Shown: positions 25,575 through 34,529 of the stretch, one piece after another | Position numbering within the stretch: the first letter of the stretch is position 1 | Layout: the number at the start of each line of letters is the position of its first letter | Assembly: GCA_021780105.1 (NCBI GenBank) | Contig: JAJXZJ010000030.1 | Location: 1 to 64,000 of the forward strand | Source: a bacterium | GTDB taxonomy: Bacteria > Verrucomicrobiota > Verrucomicrobiia > Limisphaerales > J093 | Length of the DNA stretch: 64,000 bases | Reading direction: 5' to 3' | Translations under genes and position numbers: made by a program | Notes under the pieces: generated by a model | Database searches by the model: none | What the model was told of the DNA's origin: nothing | The model's input: only the letters and a program-made list of their open reading frames with translations

Positions 25575-27434
25575 CTACTTCGGCTCGGTGACCACGTTCA
25601 GCGCGTCGAGCCGGAGGTTTTTGACCGTCTGGCGTTTGCCGCTGGGCCAGCGGATTTCGACATCGTCCACCCGGGCGGCGACGCCCAGGCCAAAGGTGAC
25701 TGGCAGCTCGGATTGCGAGAGATAACCGTGGGTGGGCATGACCGTGCGCCACTGGTTGCGCCCGCCGGCGCGCAGTTGCACGGTCGCGCCGATCGCGTCG
25801 CGGTTGCTGACGGTGCCGATCAGTTTGAAGCGCACCCAGTGGTGGCCGAGGTTTTGATCGTTGCGCAGGAGCAGCGGCGGCCCGCTCACCTGCGCCAGCA
25901 CCACGTCGAGATCGCCATCGCCGTCAAGGTCCGCAAACGCCGAGCCGCGGCCGACGATGGGCTTGAACAAATCCTCGCCGCATTTGGCCGGCGGCACCGA
26001 CACAAACCCCGGCCCGCGCGTGGCGCCGGTGTTCCAGAAGAGTTGCGCCGGCTGCGCGTAAGTCTGGCTCTGCTGCACCTTGCTGATTTCGTTTTCCAGG
26101 TGGCCGTTGGCCGTCAGCACGTCGAGCCGGCCGTCGAGGTCGTAGTCGAAAAAGAAGATGCCGAACTTCAGCAGCAGCCGGCTCGCCGGGCCGATGCCGG
26201 TGGTGATCGCCTCGTCGGCAAAGGTCATCGGCTGCGGCTGCGAGACGTAAAGCGCGGTCATCTCGTTCGCGAAGTTGCCAATGGCGATGCCGAGCGCGTC
26301 GTCGTTGCGGAAATGCGCCACGTCAATGCCCATCGCGCCGCGCGTCTGACCGTAGGAATCGAACGCAATCCCGGAGAGCGCGCCCACCTCCTTGAAGGTG
26401 CCGTCACGATTGTTGTGGAAGACGTAGTTCTGGACCGTGTCGTTGGAGATGATGAAGTCAAGCCAGCCGTCGTTGTCGAGGTCGGCCACCGCCACGCCGA
26501 GCGACTTGGCGGCCGGCATGCCGGTGACGGGATTCTTCACCTGCACGCCGGCCCATTTGGAGACATCCGTGAAATGGCCGTTGCCGTCGTTGTGGTAGAG
26601 GAAGGGAAACGTGCCGGGAAAATCGCGCGGCTGGCCGTAGGCGCGCCCGATGCCGACGAGCTTGTAGCCGACCTCGAAATCAATGTCCTTCGACCACTGC
26701 ACGTAATTGCAGACGACGAGGTCGAGTTTGCCGTCGTTGTCGTAATCGAAAAACGCGCAGCTCGTGCTCCAGTCCTGGCCCGAACCGCCGACCCCGGCCT
26801 CGGCGGTCGCGTCCTTGAACCTGCCGTTGCCGAGGTTGTGGAAAAGGTGGTTGCCGCCGACGGCGCTGATGAACACGTCCGGCAGGCCGTCGTTGTCGTA
26901 ATCGCCCACGGCCACGCCCATGCCGTAGAAACTCACGTCGAGGCCGGAGCCGGCGGTCGCATCGGTGAAATGGCCGTTGCCGTCATTGTGGTAAAGCCCC
27001 ATGGTCGGCGGCTTTTGACCGGCGGGAACGTGCCCGGGCCAGTAGGTGGAATTGACGAACAGCAAATCCGGCCGGCCGTCGCCGTCGTAATCGAAGAACG
27101 CCACGCCGCCGCCCATGGTTTCCGGCAACAGTTTGTCGCCGTAAGCGCCGTTGACATGGTTGAACGTGATCCCGGCGGCGGCGGTGATGTCCGTGAATTT
27201 GGTCACGGGGATTTCCGCCACCAGCGAAGGTGGAACCTGCGGCGCGGACAGCATCGTCAGCCGCGGCGCGGGCGCGGCCGGCCGGCGCTTGAGCCAGTAA
27301 AGCGCGCCACCGCCGCCCGCCAGCAGTGCGACCAGCACGACCAGCGACCAGCGAAACGCGCGGCCGATCACCGCGTCGTCGTAGTGGGCAAGCTCCTCGC
27401 CCTCATCGGGCGGACGTAATGGTTCGTCGCTCAT
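25575..27434 (-). CDS. Membrane-anchored VCBS/FG-GAP repeat protein with ASPIC/UnbV domain
   Basis: A 619-residue protein with one transmembrane anchor near residues 28-49 and the rest outside. It carries a beta-propeller built from calcium-binding FG-GAP repeats, visible as DYDGDGRPDLL, DYDNDGLPDVF, DYDNDGKLDLV, DLDNDGWLDFI, DYDLDGRLDVL and DLDGDGDLDVV. The C-terminal ASPIC/UnbV domain reads IGATVQLRAGGRNQWRTVMP and VDDVEIRWPSGKRQTVKNL. The layout matches the bacterial CRTAC1-like family. The cytochrome gene ends 28 bases upstream, so the two form an operon. Its function is unknown; ligand binding next to an electron-transfer protein is an inference. Repeats crowd right up to its stop codon. 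Confidence 0.85.
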   Translation of the reverse strand: MSDEPLRPPDEGEELAHYDDAVIGRAFRWSLVVLVALLAGGGGALYWLKRRPAAPAPRLTMLSAPQVPPSLVAEIPVTKFTDITAAAGITFNHVNGAYGDKLLPETMGGGVAFFDYDGDGRPDLLFVNSTYWPGHVPAGQKPPTMGLYHNDGNGHFTDATAGSGLDVSFYGMGVAVGDYDNDGLPDVFISAVGGNHLFHNLGNGRFKDATAEAGVGGSGQDWSTSCAFFDYDNDGKLDLVVCNYVQWSKDIDFEVGYKLVGIGRAYGQPRDFPGTFPFLYHNDGNGHFTDVSKWAGVQVKNPVTGMPAAKSLGVAVADLDNDGWLDFIISNDTVQNYVFHNNRDGTFKEVGALSGIAFDSYGQTRGAMGIDVAHFRNDDALGIAIGNFANEMTALYVSQPQPMTFADEAITTGIGPASRLLLKFGIFFFDYDLDGRLDVLTANGHLENEISKVQQSQTYAQPAQLFWNTGATRGPGFVSVPPAKCGEDLFKPIVGRGSAFADLDGDGDLDVVLAQVSGPPLLLRNDQNLGHHWVRFKLIGTVSNRDAIGATVQLRAGGRNQWRTVMPTHGYLSQSELPVTFGLGVAARVDDVEIRWPSGKRQTVKNLRLDALNVVTEPK

Positions 27435-27462
27435 GCCGTGAAATCAATCGCGGGCCGCGTGC

Positions 27463-30327
27463 TCATTTGCTCGCGGCCATCGTCGCCGCCGTCCCGCCGC
27501 CGGTCAACTCCGGCGCGCCGGACCGCTGGAGCGGGTAGATCACGATGGCCTGCGCGGCGTGATCTGCGGCGGCGTTGCGGCGGCGCTCGATCGCGATGGC
27601 GTGGTCGCGGGCATTGTCGTCGGGGCGGTATTTCTCGTGGAGCCGCTGCTGCGCGGCCGCCAGGGTGTTGTCGCCGAGCTGCGCATAAATCAGCGCGAGG
27701 TTGTAGTGCGCCGTCAGGTTTTCCGGGTCGAGCGCCAGCGTCTGCTCGAACCGCCGTTGCGCCTCGATCAGGAACTCGTTCCGCTTCGACGCATCCTGCC
27801 ACTCGGCCTTGGCCCGTTCCACCAGCGTCTGGCCCAGCTCGTTGATGACGATGTAATCCTTGCTGAAATCGAAACCGCGCTGGTCCAGTTCCGGATACCG
27901 GTCATCGAGGATGCTGCGGTATTCGGCAAGCGCCTGGTCGAGAAAGCCGTTTTGCTTGTCCACCAGGCCGTTGAACCACGCCACCAGCCAGCGGGGCGCA
28001 GGCGGCTGGCAGCGGGCCGCGCGTTGCAGCGCGGCCACGGCATCGTCCAGTCTGCCCTCCTTGTAGGCCACGCGCGCGAGATTCACCGGACCGTCCCAGC
28101 GGCCGAGTTTTTCCACCTCGCCAAACGCCTGTGTGGCCTGGATCAGTTCGCCTTTCTCGGCGCCTTTGTCGCCTTCCAACAGCAGCCCGATGCCATAATC
28201 GTTCCAGCGCTGCCACTCGGGAATGGTCGAGAGTTGAGAGATGATGTTGGAGTTGATAGCTAAAGAGGCGGCGTTCGTGGCGACCGGAAAGGTGATCTGG
28301 TCCGCGGCAATGGTGGTAATGGGCAGATCGTTGGTAACAGTGAAGGGTTCGCCGTTGGTGTAGTGTGGATTCTGGAAGTAGTTGAGATAGATCGTATCAA
28401 ATTTCCGGTATTGAAACTTCACGCGCACCGTCACGGGCGACGTGACATCCGGCGGCACCGTGAAGCTGTAATGCGCCACTTCCGCCGAACCGGGGCCGAT
28501 CTGGTGGTTGTAAAGGGGCGTGAAGATGTCCTGTGGATTGCGCCGGTCAATGCGGTTGCCGTCTTTGTCGAGCATGTAAACGTTCACGAAATGCGACCAC
28601 GGGTCCACCTCCCGATGCAGCCCCAGCCCGCCGCTGCGACCGATGACGCGACCACCGCTGTCCACCCGCACGTCGGTCCAGCTCTCATTGGAATCGGAAG
28701 TGCCCTGGGTGTATTGATGGCCAACCTTGAGAGTGCGCAGCACAACCTCCAACAGATACGTGTGGCCTGGCTTGAGAGTTGGAATCTGCGGCCGCAACGG
28801 CGCTGTCAAGGGGCTGTCCACCGTGCCGCCGTCCTTCAGGCCAAAGATGTCCACGCGCAGGTCGCCTTTCAAAAAGTCCTCTTCACGTTTCACGATGTCC
28901 GGCCGGTGGCGGAGGTAGGCGATGGCCGTGTTCGCCGCGGGAAACAGATGATCGTGGATATAGAGCACGCGGTTGGTCGGATTGAAGAACCGCGCGCCAA
29001 AATCGGCCGAGGGCTGGAGCGGCATGTGGCAGGCCGCGCAGTTCTGCTTCGCCTGGTCCGGGTAGTAAAAGCTCCGCGCGCTGTGGCCGGACACGCCGCT
29101 GAGCAGAAAACTGTCATACGAATTCTGGCCGCGCAGCCACGGCTTATAGTGGTTCAGTTCGTAAGGAATGTTGACCTTGTGGCAGGTCGAGCAGAACTCG
29201 GCCGTATGGTGGAGCGGCTTGAGAAAGGTCTTCTTGTGAAACTCGGGATTGGCCTTCACAAGCTGCCGGTTGATGAAGGCCAGAATCCGGTTGGTGCTGA
29301 AGGCGAACGGATAGTGGACCGGCTCCTCAATCGTATAGTCGGCGTTGCCGACCGGGCTGTTGACGTTGACGACGGAATGGCAAACGGTGCAGGTGATGCC
29401 CGCCTGCGAGGTGGGATCTTTTTCCAGATCGTAGTTGGGATTGTCGAACGCGCCGCTGAAGAACGGCACGGGGTCATGACACCCGGCGCACCAGCGGGAG
29501 GCTTTCACGTTGCCATCGCGTTTCAGCGCCACTGCGCGCGTCTCCCGGACGCTGAAGAGATAGGCGGGATTGTTGAAGGAACTGAAGTGATGCACGCTGT
29601 GAAACCAGTCCCGGTAGGCATCCTGGTGGCATTGCATGCAGTATGCGTCCATCATCAGCGTTTTCGCGGGAATGAAATTTCCGGTCGCCGTGCGGGCCAG
29701 CGAGGGACGAAAATATTTTTCACCTTCCTTCGGCCCGAGAATGTTCCATTTGCGCGGGTCGGTGGCGTGCAACGCCACCATCGTCCCCACCACAACCACC
29801 ACGCCCGCGACCCAGCCCAGTCCGACGCGCCACCTGATCCGCGGCCCGGCGAGCCGGTGCAGGAGGTAGAGCCACACCACCAGCAATGGCGTCACCACGT
29901 GCGCCCAATACATCACGGAACGGACTTCGGGATTCTTGATTTCGAATCCCTCCACGCGCATCAGCGCCACTCCCGAAAACAGGAGCAGGAGGCTGATCGC
30001 AAACAGGAGGTAGCCCACGCGCACCGCCCGGCGGTTCGCCCGGTTCCAGGCGTTACGGATGTGCAGGCCGCAGAAGACGAGGAACGGAAGGATCAAAAGC
30101 AACCCGATAACCAGGTGAGCCAGAAACTGGAGCTGGTAAAAATAATTCTGGTAGGCGAGGCCGCTCGCCCACTCCAGCGCGGTGATGCTCGCCAGATAAA
30201 CCGAGTTGGCGCCCAGCACGGCGGCGAGCGCGAACACGGCATAGAGCAGCCAGCGCAGGCGCGGTCCCACGGCGCGCACGTAGCGACGCTGCGGCGGCAC
30301 CGGCGGTTGTCCGGGAATGTCCGTCAT
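27463..30327 (-). CDS. Membrane five-haem cytochrome c with C-terminal TPR region
   Basis: A 954-residue protein. The N-terminal 200 residues hold about five transmembrane helices (for example VIGLLLILPFLVFCGL and GWVAGVVVVVGTMVAL). A periplasmic part with five CxxCH haem sites follows: CMQCH, CAGCH, CTVCH, CSTCH and CAACH, with nearby His that could be distal ligands. A beta-rich middle comes next, and the last 200 residues have TPR-like helices such as FEQTLALDPENLTAHYNLAL. The mix suggests an integral quinol- or electron-handling module attached to a scaffold. It is the first gene of a two-gene operon with the VCBS/ASPIC protein. A good -10 box lies 50 bases upstream. I recognise the parts but not a named enzyme. 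Confidence 0.8.
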   Translation of the reverse strand: MTDIPGQPPVPPQRRYVRAVGPRLRWLLYAVFALAAVLGANSVYLASITALEWASGLAYQNYFYQLQFLAHLVIGLLLILPFLVFCGLHIRNAWNRANRRAVRVGYLLFAISLLLLFSGVALMRVEGFEIKNPEVRSVMYWAHVVTPLLVVWLYLLHRLAGPRIRWRVGLGWVAGVVVVVGTMVALHATDPRKWNILGPKEGEKYFRPSLARTATGNFIPAKTLMMDAYCMQCHQDAYRDWFHSVHHFSSFNNPAYLFSVRETRAVALKRDGNVKASRWCAGCHDPVPFFSGAFDNPNYDLEKDPTSQAGITCTVCHSVVNVNSPVGNADYTIEEPVHYPFAFSTNRILAFINRQLVKANPEFHKKTFLKPLHHTAEFCSTCHKVNIPYELNHYKPWLRGQNSYDSFLLSGVSGHSARSFYYPDQAKQNCAACHMPLQPSADFGARFFNPTNRVLYIHDHLFPAANTAIAYLRHRPDIVKREEDFLKGDLRVDIFGLKDGGTVDSPLTAPLRPQIPTLKPGHTYLLEVVLRTLKVGHQYTQGTSDSNESWTDVRVDSGGRVIGRSGGLGLHREVDPWSHFVNVYMLDKDGNRIDRRNPQDIFTPLYNHQIGPGSAEVAHYSFTVPPDVTSPVTVRVKFQYRKFDTIYLNYFQNPHYTNGEPFTVTNDLPITTIAADQITFPVATNAASLAINSNIISQLSTIPEWQRWNDYGIGLLLEGDKGAEKGELIQATQAFGEVEKLGRWDGPVNLARVAYKEGRLDDAVAALQRAARCQPPAPRWLVAWFNGLVDKQNGFLDQALAEYRSILDDRYPELDQRGFDFSKDYIVINELGQTLVERAKAEWQDASKRNEFLIEAQRRFEQTLALDPENLTAHYNLALIYAQLGDNTLAAAQQRLHEKYRPDDNARDHAIAIERRRNAAADHAAQAIVIYPLQRSGAPELTGGGTAATMAASK

Positions 30328-30376
30328 CGTTCAGGCTGCCACCGGCGGCGCGCCGGGCCACGGTTAAACAGCGGTC

Positions 30377-30382
30377 ATTATA
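30377..30382 (-). promoter_or_regulatory. -10 box for the five-haem cytochrome operon
   Basis: On the minus strand TATAAT within GGTTATATAATG, about 50 bases before the ATG at 30327. The -35 region is poor (GCATTT at 17 bases), so an activator or other sigma factor is possible. Confidence 0.4.
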
Positions 30383-30484
30383 TAACCAATAAGCGCCCAA
30401 AATGCACGTTCCGAGGGGCGAAGGGGAGACTTTGCGGGGCGAACGGCCCGAAGCCCGCCGTCGTCCGGGCAGTTTCGGCGGGGG

Positions 30485-32944
30485 TTATGGAACGACAATT
30501 TCGACGGGAATGGCTGGCAACGCGCCCAGCGACGGCTGCCGCCGGTTGGCCGGTCGCTGGCCGGGACGGGCGGAACCCGTGGCTCTTCGTGGCGTGAGTT
30601 GAAGGATCACGTTGTCTTCCCAGCCGGGCTTCAGCCGGCCGGCGTCGCAGCGCAGTTCGAGCGCGACACCGGCTTCCGTCGGCGCCACGGCACCCAGGGT
30701 GAGGCCGCCGGGCGCCTCGCTGATTGCGAAGCCGAAACGGTCCAGAAACGCCCGGTTGGGGAGGGACATCAGCACCCGCGCGGAGCCTCCGGCGGGCACT
30801 CGCACCGGGACTTTGCCGAGAATGGTCGGCGCGCGCCGGACCGCGAAGCGGCCGTCCACCGCCACCGCCAGTTCCTGCGCAGGAACGAGATGATGGTAGG
30901 CGAACGCCTGCATCAGGTCGTCCGCCGGCACAGCGGGATGAACCATTTCACGCCCCTGCGCCAGCGCGCGGCCTTCGAGCAGCAAGCGGACCGGCTCCCG
31001 TGTCGGCGCCGGCGGCGCGGCCAGCGTCAGCCGGATGTGGTCCCGGCCGGCCGGCACCCGGTTGCCGCTGAGGCTGAATCCCGGCGGCGCATCCTTCAAC
31101 TCGATCTGAATTGCGTTCGTGAAACCGTCCTTGCGGAGCGCGAACACCGTGAGCGGCACACTCATGCCGCCGCGGACGCGAACACTGGACGGCACGACGC
31201 GCAGCGCGAAATCGGGCTGTGGCGCGCTGATCCGCAAACGGTAGGTGCATTCCGCGCCGCCGTGGCCCTGCGCATCGTTCAGGTGAAGATAATACGTGCC
31301 ATTCGATGGCAGCGCGGCGCGGAGGTAGGAATCGGCGTGGTGCGTCTCCAATCCTTCGCCCTCGTCGTCGTGGTCATCGTTGAAGGCCAGTTGACGGCCG
31401 GTGGCGTCGGTCAGTTGCAACGTGGAATCCAGCGGCGAACCCAGCCGGCGCGCGTCCACTTCCGCGACCACGTTGTCCCCGGCATGGCCCGCGAAGCAAA
31501 ACACGTCCCGATCGCCCGGCCGTTCAATCCGGCCATTCACCACGATCGGCAGCGTCACGCGCTGGGCGTGCTGGACGTCATCGTTCGGCTCCCGTTCCCG
31601 GCATTCCGGCAGCGTGCCCACCGCGAACAGCACCGGATGGGAAACCCATCCCCCGGCGCGGACGGTGACGGGATAAACGCCCGGTTCGCGATTCGTTTCA
31701 ATCTGCGTGGCGGTGCCTGCGGGCAGGTTCCAGCCCGTCAACGTCACGGTCGTTGACTCGCCAACCTTGCCGCCCAAAGGAAAAATGTCCGCGACGAACG
31801 GCAGTTCGCCGACCCGGATGCGATAAACAAAATCGTCGCGCCCGCGATACAGCGTGTCGTGGATCGTGAGGACATAATCCCCGTCCGCCGGCACTTCAAA
31901 GAACAGCACCGGGTCTTGATGGAAACGGTAGTGATCGGCAAACGCCAGTTCGTGCCCGCTTGCGTCGGTCAGGCTCACGGCGGCCTGAAACCAGCCCGGC
32001 ACGGCGTCGGCCAGATAGGGAATGAGCGACCGCGCGCTGACGGCCACCAGCAGTCGCTGGCCGCGGCGGGCGGCGAAGCGGTAGCGGTCCACGCCGCCGG
32101 GCGCGATCTGGCCGTTGAACACCGCCGGCAAAGTGACCCGCATTTCGGGCGTCGGCGTGGCCGTGGCGTTGCGAGCAAAGGCCGCCGGTCGCCGCGGGCC
32201 GGCTTCCTCTCGATCGGCGAGCACGGGATGGACGAACTCCGGCAATTGCCCGATGCAAAGGCGTAGCGGGTTCGACAAGCCGGCGGCGGTTTCCAGCCGC
32301 ACCTCGCGGTCGCCGGGTGCGGCGTCGGCTCCCACGGTGATCTGGAGCGTGACGGTTTCCGCGATGGCCGGGTTGAGCAGGCGCCGCTGCGAGGCGGCGA
32401 GTTGCCGGCGGATTTGCGCGGCCATTTCGCGCTCCGTGGTGCTGAGCGGGACGTTGGTCCGCCCCGGCGCGCCGGCCGGCCGGGTGTTGTCGGCATTCGT
32501 TCGGGCCGGGTTCTGCCGGTCCAGCAGCGCCTTCAATCGGTCCCGCAGTTCGGTCATTTCCTTCCCGTTCAGCGGGCGGGTGAAACCGGTCACCCTCGCT
32601 TGAACGCCATCGCCGGAAACAAAGGCGTTCGTCGCGCCGTTCAAGAACTGGCCCCCGAGAGTCACCGTGAACGTGGTGCCCTGGCGGCCGCCGGCGGGAT
32701 AAACGTAGCCGATGTGCGGCGCGGCCGCTTGGGCGCGGGCCGGCGGTTGCACGACGAAGGCGATGGCCCAGGCAACCAGGACGCAAAGTGACGACGCGGC
32801 GTGGAAAAACACAATGCGCCGCCGGAAACGGAAAGTCCGCCGGCAAACCGGTTCGTTTTCCTGATTCGAATTGGCCCGACCCCAATGCGGTTTGGCCGCG
32901 GATTCACGTGGGCAGGAATATTGAAGTTGTTGGTTCGCGATCAC
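30485..32944 (-). CDS. Exported protein with bacterial pre-peptidase C-terminal (PPC) domains
   Basis: An 819-residue protein with a signal segment near residues 45-70 (FFHAASSLCVLVAWAIAFVV), an IPT/TIG-like start (IGYVYPAGGRQGTTFTVTLG) and several PPC-type beta domains, visible as VDRYRFAARRGQRLLVAVSA, DYVLTIHDTLYRGRDDFVYR, RDVFCFAGHAGDNVVAEVDA and GTYYLHLNDAQGHGGAECTY. No catalytic domain is seen. Such proteins occur beside DUF1501 genes in Planctomycetota and Verrucomicrobiota. The GTG start overlaps the DUF1501 stop by four bases (GTGA), so they are coupled; this start leaves about 40 extra residues before the signal, and the true start may lie further in. Its role is unknown, probably binding or scaffolding outside the cytoplasm. 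Confidence 0.75.
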   Translation of the reverse strand: MIANQQLQYSCPRESAAKPHWGRANSNQENEPVCRRTFRFRRRIVFFHAASSLCVLVAWAIAFVVQPPARAQAAAPHIGYVYPAGGRQGTTFTVTLGGQFLNGATNAFVSGDGVQARVTGFTRPLNGKEMTELRDRLKALLDRQNPARTNADNTRPAGAPGRTNVPLSTTEREMAAQIRRQLAASQRRLLNPAIAETVTLQITVGADAAPGDREVRLETAAGLSNPLRLCIGQLPEFVHPVLADREEAGPRRPAAFARNATATPTPEMRVTLPAVFNGQIAPGGVDRYRFAARRGQRLLVAVSARSLIPYLADAVPGWFQAAVSLTDASGHELAFADHYRFHQDPVLFFEVPADGDYVLTIHDTLYRGRDDFVYRIRVGELPFVADIFPLGGKVGESTTVTLTGWNLPAGTATQIETNREPGVYPVTVRAGGWVSHPVLFAVGTLPECREREPNDDVQHAQRVTLPIVVNGRIERPGDRDVFCFAGHAGDNVVAEVDARRLGSPLDSTLQLTDATGRQLAFNDDHDDEGEGLETHHADSYLRAALPSNGTYYLHLNDAQGHGGAECTYRLRISAPQPDFALRVVPSSVRVRGGMSVPLTVFALRKDGFTNAIQIELKDAPPGFSLSGNRVPAGRDHIRLTLAAPPAPTREPVRLLLEGRALAQGREMVHPAVPADDLMQAFAYHHLVPAQELAVAVDGRFAVRRAPTILGKVPVRVPAGGSARVLMSLPNRAFLDRFGFAISEAPGGLTLGAVAPTEAGVALELRCDAGRLKPGWEDNVILQLTPRRATGSARPGQRPANRRQPSLGALPAIPVEIVVP

Positions 32945-34302
32945 CGACCGGCCCTTGGCGACATGATCTCCGTCAGGCGACCGCCGCTCTTGACGTCGCC
33001 GCCGGGCGCCGGCGTGACACGCACGTCCACGCCCTGGGCATTGGGCAGTTTGCCCTCCGGATCAATGCCCAGGAGTTCATAGATGCTGGCGATGAGATCC
33101 ACCGGATACACGGGCCGTTCCAGGACGTTTTCGCCGTGCGCGTCGGTGGCGCCGACGACGTGGCCGCCTTGGAAGCCGCCGCCGGCGACCACGGCGCAAA
33201 ACGCCTTGCCGTAGTGGCCGCGGCCGCCGTTCCACGGCGGCTCCCATTGAATTTTTGGCGTCCGACCGAATTCGCCGCTCCACCAGACGACCGTGCTGTC
33301 CAGCAGCCCGCGCTCCGCCAGGTCCTGCAGCAGCGTCGCCATGCCCCGGTCCAGTTGCGGCAGGAGCCGGCGCATGGCCGGGAAATTCTGCTTGTGCGTG
33401 TCCCAGCCGCCGAAATTGATGGTGATGAACACCACGCCGCGCTCCACCAGCCGCCGCGCGACCAGACAGGATTGCCCGAACGTGTTGCGGCCATAGCGAT
33501 CCCGCAGTTCGTCCTTCTCCTGCGAGAGGTCGAACACCTTGCCCGCGTCGCCTAGAATCAGTTCATACGCCTCGTTTTCGCACTGCGCGGCGGCGGTCAG
33601 TTGCGGATTCTCCGGCAGGGTCCGCCCCAGCGTGTTCAAATCTTGCCGCAAGGCCCGCCGGTCGCGCTGGCGCTTTTCGGAGACACCCGCGGCCACGACG
33701 CCTTCCACGGCGAAGGGCGTCTTCGCCGGGTCGCCGCCGGTGATGAACGGTTGATAGCGAAGACCGAGAAAACCGGCTTCGGGGAACCGCCCCAGCGGCT
33801 GCGTCAGGACGATGTAGGGCGGGATCAGCCCGCGATAACCGGCGTCGTAGCCCTTGAAGAGCGACACCACGGCGCCGGCGGACGGAGCCACCAGCCGGCC
33901 GCCGGGCATCCGGCCGGTTTGCACCATGTAGGCCGCGGTTTCGTGCGCGTTCACGCCGTGCGTCAGGCTGCGGATGATCGAGAACTTGTCCGCCTGTTGC
34001 GCAAGCAGGGGCAGCAACTCGCTGATGCGAATGCCCGGCACGTTGGCGGCAACCGGGTGATTGAGTGGGCCGCAGTAATCGTAACCGGCCTCGGGTTTGG
34101 GATCAAACGTGTCCAGGTGCGAGGGCCCGCCATTCATCCAAAGCTGGATCACGGCCCTGGCTTTGGCCGGCTTGGCCGCGGCCGCGGCGCGAAGCCCCAG
34201 GCCGTCCGCCAGACAGAATCCCGCCAACCCCAGCGCCCCCCGGCGCACCGCTTCCCGGCGGGAGATTCGTCGGTCAAATTTGTCAGTCCAATCGCTTCCC
34301 AT
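32941..34302 (-). CDS. Tat-exported DUF1501 protein (sulfatase-like fold)
   Basis: A 453-residue protein with a Tat-like signal: RRISRREAVRRGALGLAGFC then Ala-rich cleavage region. The body has the DUF1501 (PF07394) features VIQLWMNGGPSHLDTFDPK, SLTHGVNAHETAAYM, VFITINFGGWDTHKQNF, WWSGEFGRTPKI and GRGHYGKAFCAVVAGGG. The fold is related to alkaline phosphatase/sulfatase, but no activity has been proven in general. It is normally found next to a DUF1549/DUF1553 cytochrome-type partner; here the partner is the PPC protein instead. The ATG at 34302 (MGSDW) is preferred to a TTG two codons upstream. Export would need the Tat genes at 43239-44887. Confidence 0.85.
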   Translation of the reverse strand: MGSDWTDKFDRRISRREAVRRGALGLAGFCLADGLGLRAAAAAKPAKARAVIQLWMNGGPSHLDTFDPKPEAGYDYCGPLNHPVAANVPGIRISELLPLLAQQADKFSIIRSLTHGVNAHETAAYMVQTGRMPGGRLVAPSAGAVVSLFKGYDAGYRGLIPPYIVLTQPLGRFPEAGFLGLRYQPFITGGDPAKTPFAVEGVVAAGVSEKRQRDRRALRQDLNTLGRTLPENPQLTAAAQCENEAYELILGDAGKVFDLSQEKDELRDRYGRNTFGQSCLVARRLVERGVVFITINFGGWDTHKQNFPAMRRLLPQLDRGMATLLQDLAERGLLDSTVVWWSGEFGRTPKIQWEPPWNGGRGHYGKAFCAVVAGGGFQGGHVVGATDAHGENVLERPVYPVDLIASIYELLGIDPEGKLPNAQGVDVRVTPAPGGDVKSGGRLTEIMSPRAGR

Positions 34303-34529
34303 GCTCAACCAGCCCCGACGGCTGGAAGCTCAGACGCCGGTTGCCGCCGGCAAGTTACGACAAAGGCAGTGCCGGCAAGCCGGGGCACGGCACTGACGCT
34401 CGCGGCCGCGGCAACCGGATCCATTCCCGGCCGGCGCAGCGTCCAAGCATCCCGCCGGCGAAGAATTCTGTCCGGTGGAGCCCCCCGCGGGTTGACGCGC
34501 CGGGGATAACCCGCCACGCTTGTTGAGAC

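Noticed and set aside
24800-25575. CRISPR array
   Set aside because: Repeats are present but not evenly spaced, differ in sequence and orientation, and no cas gene is near.
28363-30597. A 744-codon plus-strand frame over the five-haem cytochrome
   Set aside because: Antisense to a gene with five haem motifs; no family features.
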